Assembly: GCA_016788205.1 (NCBI GenBank)
Contig: JAEUTA010000027.1
Span: forward strand, 124,001 to 188,000
Reading direction: 5' to 3'
DNA from: Flavobacteriales bacterium
GTDB lineage: Bacteria > Bacteroidota > Bacteroidia > Flavobacteriales_F > PHOS-HE28
DNA length: 64,000 nt
The notes under the pieces are model-generated. The model worked only from the letters and a program-made list of their open reading frames with translations, made no database searches and was not told the DNA's origin. Positions 1 to 8,400 of the stretch are shown here, one piece after another. The first letter of the stretch is position 1. Every line of letters begins with the position of its first letter. A program made the translations under genes and the position numbers.

Positions 1-118
1 AATCGCACAACGGTATCGGGCCGCTCGTGAAAGGGATCACCTGTGCGGTGCTTCGGTCACCCATCGCCAAGCCCAAGGACAGGCCGAGGATGAGACGCGC
101 CCAAGGTGATGTATTCAT
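1..118 (-). CDS. Secreted protein, N-terminal fragment cut by window edge
   Basis: An ATG at 118-116 opens a minus-strand frame that runs off the left edge without a stop. It translates to 39 residues beginning MNTSPWARLILGLSLGLAMG and continuing DRSTAQVIPFTSGPIPLCD. The basic/hydrophobic start followed by A-Q looks like a signal peptide. The mature start (VIPFTSGPIPLCD) resembles, from memory, beginnings of Bacteroidota surface proteins that carry proprotein-convertase P domains, but too little is present to assign a family. Confidence 0.55.
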   Translation of the reverse strand, partial: MNTSPWARLILGLSLGLAMGDRSTAQVIPFTSGPIPLCD

Positions 119-218
119 GAGTGAAGCTGAAGAAGGTTCAGTGGGCATTGGGATGACGCCCTTCGGATCTTTCGGTTGCCCGGAGAAGAAGGATCCGACC
201 CGATGGTTCCGAAAAGAG

Positions 219-245
219 AAAGCCGCCCTTTACAAGGGCGGCTTT
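219..245 (-). terminator. Hairpin terminator after the DUF1573 gene
   Basis: A perfect 12-bp inverted repeat (arms 219-230 and 234-245, three-base loop) lies 24 bases past the DUF1573 stop codon. Reading the minus strand, the stem is followed by CTCTTTTC, a short pyrimidine run. It is the clearest terminator-like hairpin in the window. Confidence 0.7.
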
Positions 246-268
246 CCGAAGGGGGTGAAAGACCAGGC

Positions 269-790
269 TTATCCGACCTTTTGCACGTTTGCGGTAATGC
301 GCAAGGTGGTCTCCTTGGGCTCCGTGTTGGCGATAACGGTCACGGTCTTGGTCTGTGCGTTCTCCTGCTTGCCAGGCTTGTACTCCACTTCGATCTCACC
401 GGTACCTCCGGGAGGGATGGGAGCCTTGGGATAGTTCGGTACGGTGCACCCACAAGATCCGTTGGCCGTTTCGATGATCAGCGGTTCGGTTCCCGTGTTG
501 GTGAACTTGAAAACGTGTTTGTTCTCACTGTCTTGCTTGATGTTCCCGAAATCATGCTCGTACTCGCCGAAATTCACCGTCGTCTTCGGTGTATTGTCCA
601 CCGGAGCCGCGTTGGCCATCGGGTCGAACGTATCTGCGGGTTTCGCTGGGTCAATGGTCGCAGCCACGGTGTTGTTGGCGGCTACGGTGTTGTTCGCAGT
701 GTCGCTCTTTCCACTGAACTGGGATACGGCCAGTGCCACCAAGGCTATGGCGATCACACTGAGCAACGCGATCTGGATCTTGTCTTTCAT
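269..790 (-). CDS. DUF1573 domain-containing protein
   Basis: This 173-residue protein has one N-terminal membrane segment (about residues 5-24), a low-complexity linker rich in Asn, Ala and Thr (residues 28-65), and a C-terminal DUF1573 domain (about 70-172) with the family landmarks HDFGNIKQ, FKFTNTGTEPLIIE, SCGCTVPNYPKAPIPPGG and EVEYKP. DUF1573 proteins are common exported Bacteroidota proteins with an immunoglobulin-like fold and no settled function. The membrane segment suggests an anchored periplasmic domain. It is a single gene with its own hairpin terminator and a palindromic upstream region. The family call is firm and the role is unknown. Confidence 0.9.
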   Translation of the reverse strand: MKDKIQIALLSVIAIALVALAVSQFSGKSDTANNTVAANNTVAATIDPAKPADTFDPMANAAPVDNTPKTTVNFGEYEHDFGNIKQDSENKHVFKFTNTGTEPLIIETANGSCGCTVPNYPKAPIPPGGTGEIEVEYKPGKQENAQTKTVTVIANTEPKETTLRITANVQKVG

Positions 791-814
791 CGGTTTTCGG
801 GTCGATTAGTGGCG

Positions 815-822
815 CGAATTTA
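815..822 (-). promoter_or_regulatory. Candidate -7 box for the DUF1573 gene, inside a palindrome
   Basis: The minus strand reads TAAATTCG, matching the Bacteroidota -7 pattern TAnnTTTG except for C at the seventh base, 24 nt upstream of the ATG. It sits in the loop of an imperfect inverted repeat with arms GGTCGA/TCGACC (800-805, 841-846) and GGCGCG/CGCGCC (811-816, 829-834). A CTGTTAACAG palindrome follows at 846-855. Confidence 0.45.
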
Positions 823-887
823 GGGGAACGCGCCGCCAATTCGACCTGTTAACAGCGCATTAACAGGGGCTTGGTCGGCTGGGGCCG

Positions 888-2492
888 CTACCGGGCCATG
901 CCCAAACGCTGGAAAGTGTCATTGTTCAGACTTTCGAGCGCGCGCTGGAAGCTACGGTCAACCGGGTTCCCGGAGTTGATGACCTGCCAGTAGGCAGAGG
1001 TGTTCCAGACATCGCGCGCAATGAGCGCTTTGAGCCGCAGGTCGATCAACTCTTTGGATCGTTCCATTCCCTGAGGATCCTCTTCAACACCTTCTTCCAT
1101 AGCTGCGTTCCGCAATCCGTTCCTCAGGGCATCCGTGATCACGAACCTGGAATTGAACGCTGCCGGTCCGTCGTAGGCCGCCACCAGTTCCGATCGGTGC
1201 TCGTCCACATAGGCCAGGGCGAATGTGTTCAAGATCCCTTTGCGCACCAGCTGACCGAAGTAAGCGCTGCTCTGTGCGGTATCGATCGGTACGAAAACAT
1301 CGGGCATGATCCCGCCTCCGCCGTACACCACACGTTTATTCATGGTGAAGAATTTCACGGTATCAGCAGCGTGTATGCTATCCGCCGTGGTGAGCTCGCC
1401 TTTCACCAGTCGCTCGGATTTCTCGCGTTGGTAGGCCTCGATACCATCCTCGTACGACTTTTGGATGGAGCGTCCGGAAGGGGTGTAATAGCGGGAGACC
1501 GTGAGGCGTACTGCGGATCCATCACTTAGCATCACAGGACGCTGTACTAGGCCCTTGCCGAAGCTCCGTCGACCGACGATCAATCCGCGGTCCCAGTCCT
1601 GTATGGCGCCGCTTACGATCTCGCTCGCGCTGGCGGACCCTTCATCGACCAGGACCACGAGGCGACCCTTTTCGAAGAGACCCTCCTTCGTGGAGTACGT
1701 GTCCTCACGCGGTGAAGTGCGCCCTTCCGTGTACACCACGAGTTTGCGATCACCAAGGAACTCATCGGCCATTTCGATGGCCGTGCGCAGATATCCACCA
1801 CCGTTGCCTTGAAGATCCAGGATCAGGTCCTTCATCCCCGCGTTCTTCAATTCGGTCAGTTTTTCCCTGAACTCCTTCATGGTCGTGGCGCTGAAACGAC
1901 TCACCTTGATGTACCCGACGCCCGGCTCGGCGATGTAACTGGCCTCCACGCTGTAGATCGGGATCTTGTCGCGCGTGATCGTGAAGTCCAGCGCTTCTGT
2001 TTCTCCCTTGCGCAGGATCGCAACATCCACCTTGGTGCCTTTTTTGCCGCGCAGGCGCTTCATCACATCGTTGTTCTTGAAGTTCACACCGGCGACATTC
2101 TCCTTGTCAATGCTCAGGATACGGTCTCCGGCGCGGATGCCGATCCTCTCCGAGGGGCCTCCCGGAATGGCATCTACCACGTAGATGGTATCCCGTACGA
2201 TGTTGAATTGAATACCGACACCTTCGAAGTTGCCCTTCAACGGTTCATTCACTTCTTCCAGGTCCTCTTTGGGGATGTAGATGGAGTGCGGGTCGAGTTC
2301 CTCCAGCATACTGACGATCGCAGCATCCACGAGCTTGTTCTTGTCAACATCATCCACGTACATGCGGTCGATGTGATAGAGCAGCGAACCGAGCTTACCC
2401 GTTGTAAGGGGGTCGTTGTCCTGCTGGGCCTGCACAGTGGAGAAGGCGGCGGATAGCGCGAGCAGGGCGATGGTGGGGAGACGCAAGTACAT
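888..2492 (-). CDS. S41 family C-terminal processing peptidase
   Basis: This 534-residue serine protease of the CtpA/Prc family has a signal peptide (about 1-22, ending VQAQ). A PDZ domain covers about residues 85-165, with GVGIQFNIV and PSERIGIRAGDRILSID. The S41 catalytic core carries DLQGNGGG (about 225), the serine motif DEGSASASEIVSGA (about 285) and the lysine motif RRSFGKGLVQ (about 310). The family cuts envelope proteins near their C termini using a Ser-Lys dyad, and both residues are visible. It stands between the DUF1573 and MORN-like genes on the same strand. The substrate cannot be inferred. Length fits Bacteroidota homologues. Confidence 0.93.
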   Translation of the reverse strand: MYLRLPTIALLALSAAFSTVQAQQDNDPLTTGKLGSLLYHIDRMYVDDVDKNKLVDAAIVSMLEELDPHSIYIPKEDLEEVNEPLKGNFEGVGIQFNIVRDTIYVVDAIPGGPSERIGIRAGDRILSIDKENVAGVNFKNNDVMKRLRGKKGTKVDVAILRKGETEALDFTITRDKIPIYSVEASYIAEPGVGYIKVSRFSATTMKEFREKLTELKNAGMKDLILDLQGNGGGYLRTAIEMADEFLGDRKLVVYTEGRTSPREDTYSTKEGLFEKGRLVVLVDEGSASASEIVSGAIQDWDRGLIVGRRSFGKGLVQRPVMLSDGSAVRLTVSRYYTPSGRSIQKSYEDGIEAYQREKSERLVKGELTTADSIHAADTVKFFTMNKRVVYGGGGIMPDVFVPIDTAQSSAYFGQLVRKGILNTFALAYVDEHRSELVAAYDGPAAFNSRFVITDALRNGLRNAAMEEGVEEDPQGMERSKELIDLRLKALIARDVWNTSAYWQVINSGNPVDRSFQRALESLNNDTFQRLGMAR

Positions 2493-2556
2493 GGGTTATC
2501 GTGGCGTGGAACGCGCCAAAGGTGTGCCGGGTTGCCCTCAGAGGAGTAAAAGTTCG

Positions 2557-3072
2557 TTAACGCTCACCCAGGATCCTGGTCCTGGTGAGCTTGTCCTTCT
2601 TGTATTTCTCGGTCCGTACGGGGATGTCGCCTTCGTAATACTTCCACTTCCCGTGTTTCGCCCCCTTTCTGTATTGGCCGATGACGCCCTCCTTACGGAA
2701 CGACCATGTTCCATCGCGCAGCCCACTGCGGTACTGTCCTTTCAAGGCGATTTCACCTAGCTCATCGTACTCCGTCCAATCTCCATGCGGACGATCCCAT
2801 CCGTAGACCGCGAACACGAGCGGTCGGCCATCCGGGTAATACGCACGATACACGCCTGAAGCATGGCCGCGCTTATAGTCCATGCTAACGGCCACCTTGC
2901 CGGTATCGCTGGCGAATTTGCCGATACGCTTGTACTGTGCATCCATGCGCACGGGTTCATACACCACCGGATGCGGAACGACGACCCCGTTCGTGGGCAC
3001 CCAGAGTGTATCCGGTTGTGCGAAGAGCGCGGTGTGAAGCAGGAGCGGAACCGCGACGAATAGGGACTTCAT
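2557..3072 (-). CDS. MORN/YwqK-like repeat protein, secreted
   Basis: This 171-residue protein starts with a signal peptide (MKSLFVAVPLLLHTALFAQ). Its body is built of MORN-variant repeats: YYPDGRPLVFAVYGWDRPHGDWTEYDELGEIALKGQYRSGLRDGTWSFRKEG and QYRKGAKHGKWKYYEGDIPV, the G-x-x-x-G-x-W/Y pattern of the toxin-antitoxin YwqK-like family. In Bacteroidota such proteins are usually exported and of unknown role; the toxin-antitoxin label is a family name and should not be read as function here. The stop lies 64 bases upstream of the S41 protease start and the ATG lies 5 bases after the PBP1C stop, so it may be transcribed with PBP1C. Confidence 0.85.
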   Translation of the reverse strand: MKSLFVAVPLLLHTALFAQPDTLWVPTNGVVVPHPVVYEPVRMDAQYKRIGKFASDTGKVAVSMDYKRGHASGVYRAYYPDGRPLVFAVYGWDRPHGDWTEYDELGEIALKGQYRSGLRDGTWSFRKEGVIGQYRKGAKHGKWKYYEGDIPVRTEKYKKDKLTRTRILGER

Positions 3073-3077
3073 TCAAT

Positions 3078-5390
3078 CTAGAGGGCACCACTGCCACGCG
3101 TGCATTGGAAGCGCGAGGTCAACGTTCGGCCTTGCTGGTCGGTCAAAGTTAGCTGGTGTGCGCCCTGCTGAACATCCACGGTGAGGCGATGGTCTCCGGA
3201 AGTTCTGCCGATGAAGCTGCCATTCAGATCCCAATTCAGGAGCGCGCGCGGATCACGATGCACGGCGTGCAATACGACCCGAGCAGTTGACCCATCGAGT
3301 TGCATGGGAACGAAGAGTCGCGCTCCGGACTCCGGGTAGACCAGTGCCATTGGCGGGTCCTCGGTCCCGAAAGCGGAGGCTGGCATGGAGCGATAGTTGG
3401 GGTGCGAGGCTGCATAGTAATGCTCCATCGCTGGAGGCAGTACGAACCAATTCACCCAATGACCGTCGCCACCGGGGTCGACTTGTTCGTCTTCGGCGGC
3501 GTTCACGAACACCCTCTGGTGATAGGGGCAGGGCACGGTGCGCAGCGCTGCACGGATCGTGGGTAGCGTATCCACGGGAACACAATCCTGACCTGCTCGG
3601 AAACCGCTGCTTCGGCATACGGCCATGGGTTCGAGATCATCGAACGGCGGGTCATATCCACGACCATCGGGGAGTAGTCCGAAGATCTCGAAAAGCATGG
3701 GCGCGGCGGCGAGCGTTCCCGTAAGCCCCGGTCGTCCTTCGCCGTCCGCGTTGCCGGTCCATACGCCCACGGTATATCGCTCGGTAGTGCCGATGGCCCA
3801 TGCATCGCGATGACCGAAACTCGTACCGGTCTTCCATGCGATGCGTTTTTCGCCTGCGAAGTACTGCCAGCCTGCTTCCATTTCCGGGCGATTCACCTGC
3901 TGAAGCGCGATCAATGCATGGTGAACCGCGGCCGGGGATAGAGGCGTGCGCTGTTCTTCGCGTGAAGGTTCCTCTAGCGGCGAGCGAACGATCGGAGGGT
4001 GCACGGTCCGTGGCGTTCGCAGTGCGATACGCGCCATGGATGCGTATGCCCCGGTGAGTTCCCACAAGGTGCTTTCGGCGCCACCAACGATCAACGAAAG
4101 GCCATAGTCGTCCGCAGTGCGGTCGATGTGCGCCAGGCCCATGGCCCGAAGTGTTCGCAAGGTGCGTTCAATACCATGTTGATGCAGTGCGCGAACCGCC
4201 GGGATGTTGAGCGAACGAGCAAGAGCCTGGGATGCCGGTACGGCCCCATCGTAGCTTTCATCGAAGTTTTCCGGCGAAAAACCCTCATAGTGCGTGGGAA
4301 GGTCGGCAACGAGCTGGTCGGGCATCAACTCGCTGCTTTGCAACATGTCCGCGTACAGGAAAGGTTTGAGCAAGCTACCTGTGCTCCTTCGGGCCTGCAC
4401 GATATCCACGGCACTGGCATGCTGTGCATCGGTGGAAGACAAGTTCCCGACATAGGCCAGGACCTCGCCGCTCCGTGTATCGAGCACGAGGACCGCCGCA
4501 TTGTAGACCTCGTTCGCGCGCAGGGTCATCGCATGGCGTTCAGCTATGGCGGTTACACGTTGTTGCAGCCCAGCGTCCAAGGTGGTGCGTACGCGCGTGC
4601 CTCCGAGGCCTTGTTCATTCAGTGTGGTGAGCAGGTGTGGCGCCAGGCGTGGAAGAGCCAACGGTCGGTCCGGCAATGGTTCGGACATGGCCAACTCGGC
4701 GGAGAGACTGTCCAGTGTACCAACGCTGCGCAGATAGGCGAGGAGCCTGTTGCGTTTGTGCCATAGGGCATCGCGCTGTTCGCCTGGATGGATACGCCCT
4801 GGTGCGTTCGGCAGCACGGCCAGCGTTGCGCTCTCGGCCCAGCCTAGTTGATGAGGGGCTCTTCCGAACCAGCGCCATGAGGCAGCTTCCAATCCCACCA
4901 CGTTCCCGCCAAAGGGGGCATTAGCGGTGTAGAGCGCAAGTATCTCGTTCTTCGAGTGGCGCACTTCAAGCCGTAAAGCCATGACCACTTCAACCAGCTT
5001 ATTCCACCACGTGCGCGGACGATCGCCAAGAGCCATCCGTGCTACCTGCATGGTGATGGTACTACCACCGCTCACCACACGTCCGGCTCTTTTGTTCTGT
5101 CTCACAGCGCGAGCCAACGATGGAACGTGTACGCCGAAGTGCGAACGGAAATGCCGGTCCTCGAAAGCGATCAAACAGCGCTCGAAACGAGCGGGTATCG
5201 AGTCTCCAGCAGGCATCCGCCATTGACCGTCCAAGGCTACGGATGCCCCCAATGTGGTGCCATCTCGAGCAAGCAGCACGGTACTACGCGGCGCCGTGAA
5301 CAAGGCATCCATCGGCCCCCATCGGGCCCATGCGAACAGGGTCGCGAGAATCGCCAGCCCGATCAGCAGCCGTTTGCGCCACCGTTCCAT
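3078..5390 (-). CDS. pbpC: Penicillin-binding protein 1C
   Basis: This bifunctional class A penicillin-binding protein builds and cross-links peptidoglycan. I start it at the ATG at 5390 (MERWRKRLLIGLAILATLFAW), because it places a basic stretch and one membrane anchor at the N terminus and leaves 16 bases after the upstream stop; the longer open frame would overlap that gene. Residue numbers use this start (770 aa). The GT51 glycosyltransferase has FEDRHFRSHFGVH and SGGSTITMQVAR (about 80-125). The transpeptidase has STGSLLKPF (SxxK, about 338), SLN and KTGTS (about 522). The C-terminal extension (after about 640) matches the PBP1C-specific domain. It is directly downstream of an alpha-2-macroglobulin gene, a pairing known for YfhM/PBP1C in Proteobacteria. 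Confidence 0.93.
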   Translation of the reverse strand: MERWRKRLLIGLAILATLFAWARWGPMDALFTAPRSTVLLARDGTTLGASVALDGQWRMPAGDSIPARFERCLIAFEDRHFRSHFGVHVPSLARAVRQNKRAGRVVSGGSTITMQVARMALGDRPRTWWNKLVEVVMALRLEVRHSKNEILALYTANAPFGGNVVGLEAASWRWFGRAPHQLGWAESATLAVLPNAPGRIHPGEQRDALWHKRNRLLAYLRSVGTLDSLSAELAMSEPLPDRPLALPRLAPHLLTTLNEQGLGGTRVRTTLDAGLQQRVTAIAERHAMTLRANEVYNAAVLVLDTRSGEVLAYVGNLSSTDAQHASAVDIVQARRSTGSLLKPFLYADMLQSSELMPDQLVADLPTHYEGFSPENFDESYDGAVPASQALARSLNIPAVRALHQHGIERTLRTLRAMGLAHIDRTADDYGLSLIVGGAESTLWELTGAYASMARIALRTPRTVHPPIVRSPLEEPSREEQRTPLSPAAVHHALIALQQVNRPEMEAGWQYFAGEKRIAWKTGTSFGHRDAWAIGTTERYTVGVWTGNADGEGRPGLTGTLAAAPMLFEIFGLLPDGRGYDPPFDDLEPMAVCRSSGFRAGQDCVPVDTLPTIRAALRTVPCPYHQRVFVNAAEDEQVDPGGDGHWVNWFVLPPAMEHYYAASHPNYRSMPASAFGTEDPPMALVYPESGARLFVPMQLDGSTARVVLHAVHRDPRALLNWDLNGSFIGRTSGDHRLTVDVQQGAHQLTLTDQQGRTLTSRFQCTRGSGAL

Positions 5391-5406
5391 ACCGATCGCG
5401 TTCCGT

Positions 5407-8400
5407 TCACTTCGTGGCCATATCCGATCCGCCTGCCGGGACCACATCCACCCAACGGCCCACACTACGTGCATTCACGGTATGATCGTACATCGCTTCG
5501 CACGATGCGCCCGGGAGGTAGTACCGGCCCGTGTACGCGGCGTTGAGCATTACTTTGTAGGTGACCATGTTCCCACGCCAGAGGTCGAAGTAGGTCATCA
5601 CACGATCATCGCGAACATCCTGGTAGGTGAAGCCTGACATGACCACGGCGCCCTCACTTCCTTCCAAACGGTTGTTGCGGATCTCCCAGCCAGAAGGGAA
5701 GACCTGTGTCAACGCGAGTTGTTGGTAGCCATCGACAACACCGGGATGGACGAGTTTCACCACGGCCACGAAGTCCATGCCTTGTTCAATGCGGCTCGGG
5801 TCGATCGGCTTGCCGTCCATTCCCGTGTACTCCACGCTCATGCTCAATCCACTGGCAATGGCTTTCTCTTGGCCTGCGAGCGGAACACCGATACGTACAT
5901 AACGCACGTAGATGCCGGTCTTTCCCGTGTTCGTGATCGCGGCACTGGCTTTACCATTCGGCGTCTGTAGATCCAGCCTGCTGATGGCCTTCTCCGTGAA
6001 TTTGTCGGTAGCCTTTCCGTCCAAGATCAGCTTGTAGCTGAGCGCCTTCCCGAACGTGCTCTGCTGGGCGAAGTGTCCGGTGGCCATCAACCCGAAAGCG
6101 GTGGTCTGCGTGCTGTACCAGCCATCACTGCTCAGCTGCTTGGCTATGCGTTGGATCACCCCTGCGGCCTTGGCGGTCTCCCCCATGTTCATCAACGCTT
6201 CAGCGATCATGGCTTCATCGCGCAGGTCGCTACCGTAGGTGAACCCTTGTTGCGCATATGCCTGGATCGCATCGGGCACACCGTCCACAAGCTTCTTCGC
6301 AGCTTCTTTCTGACCGACGTGTGCATAGCTGGCGGCCAGCATCCAGCGGCCCATGATCGACAGGTCGCGTTGTTCGCGCAAGCGGTTCATGGCAGCCAGC
6401 TCCGGATGTTTCGCCAAGGCCAATGTGTACAGGCGATAGGCCTGGGTGAGCTGTGTGGCCTCGCGTGACCATCCGGTGGGCACCGTGCCTTGCCATTCAC
6501 GTGCGGCCTTGCGCTGGAAGGAGAGCCAGTTCGATAAGGTGCTGCCCACTGGTTTGAACCCTTCGCGTTGCGCTTCGACCATGAAGTGGCCGGCGTAGAT
6601 CGAGGTCCAATCGTCATAATGGTCGCCTCCTCCCGGCCAGTAATTGAATCCACCATCCGCGCGTTGGAACTGGCTCATCTTGTGCAGCCCCGCCTCCACG
6701 TTCGCCCGCATGCTCTGCTCGGTGCGGGTGGGCAGGTCCATCACCTTGGCGATGAACAGTTGCGGGAAGGCTTTCGAAGTGGTCTGCTCCAGGCAACCGT
6801 GCGGATAGTCTATCAAGTACTGCAAACGACGACCGAAGTCGACAGGAGGAATGGTGCTCACTTCAACATAAGCGCTGTTCGTTCCTGCCACGCCGATGGG
6901 TTGTGGTGTTTCCTGCCAGCTCTTGCCCGGTTCAAGGTAGGCTTCCACTGTTTCTGTCACGGGCAAGTTGGGTTGGCGCACCTGCAGCTCGATGGATTCG
7001 GACGCGCTTTCACCGGCACCGCTCACGCGCACCTTCACCTTGGCCACACCGATGGCTTCCTTCACGCGTACTGCGAAGCGTACCACTTGGTCACCTGTGC
7101 TGTTGAAGTGGATCGTCTTTTCCGCAGGGCCGTCTGGAATGAGGAAGCTGTTGGGCTCCAGTGTCACCTTCACATCCTTCACTTTCGGGTCCATGGCGAA
7201 TACGGTGACCGGTAGATCCGCGCGTTCACCGGGAGCGAGCACGCGGGGCAGGGAGGCGAGCACCATCAACGGTTTCTTCACTGGCACGGCTTTCTCCGCG
7301 CTCCCGTAAGCTTTCTCTCCATCCGTGGCCACGACCATCACGCGCACCGAGCCTACGTAGTTGCTGATGGTGAACCGATGCCGTGCTTTCTTGCCCGGCT
7401 CCAGCTTGAACGGACCTACGTACTTGACCACGGGCTTGAAACGGTTCGCTTTCGCGTTCTCCGCAGGCCCGGCATCGTCGCTGCCGCCAAGGGCGAGCAC
7501 GCGCGCGATCTGCCGACCGAACGCACCGATCACCTGGTCGTAGACATCCCATGTACGCACACCCAGTGCCTCGCGCGCATAGAGGTGCTTCCATGGGTCC
7601 GGTGTCCTGAATCGCGTGAGGTCCAGCAGTCCTTCATCCACGATGGCCAAGGTGTAGGTCATGGCATCACCGTCCTTTTCATTCACCTCCACCTCGAATT
7701 CCGCATCGGTCTTGATCTCCTTCGCCATGGTGATCATGGGCTGAAGATGCGTCTGCGCATCCTCCACCATGATGGGGATCACCCCATAGAGCCGGATCGG
7801 CAGATCGTTCAATGTTCTTGCATGCGGTTGTACAACGGTGACATGCGCGTAGACGTTCGGCGCCATGTCCTCGGTGATGGGGAAGGTGTAGCGTGTTTCC
7901 TTGGCCTTAAGATCCACCCATACCGCATCCAACGTGCGGCTGCCGGTCTCCAGGCTCACCAATGCACGGCCTGTTCCAGCGCTGGGGATGATCAGGGTGG
8001 CCTCTTCGCCGACATTGTAGGTGTTCTTGTCGCTGTTGAAGGTCAACATCGCGGCTTGTTCAGGTTCTTCGCGACGAGATCGACCTTCCCATCCAGGCCA
8101 GTCCATGTAGAATTGAAGCGCACTACTATGGCCGCTCATCGGATCGGTCACACGCACGGTGAATCGCCCCCAATCCGGGCGGTTGATGCGGAACTTCAGT
8201 GTCGTACGGCCTTTGGCATCGGTCTTCAATTCGAAGTCTTCGCGTAGCTCCACGCTGGGAGAACTGATGTAATTCGCATCTCCGTCCATGTCACCATCCC
8301 ACCACCAGTTCCGCTGCATTTTGTAGACCTGGCCTTTCAGCGCATGACCTGCCAAGGGCTTTCCGCTCGCGTCCAGTGCTACTACCGAAAGTGAGTAGGT

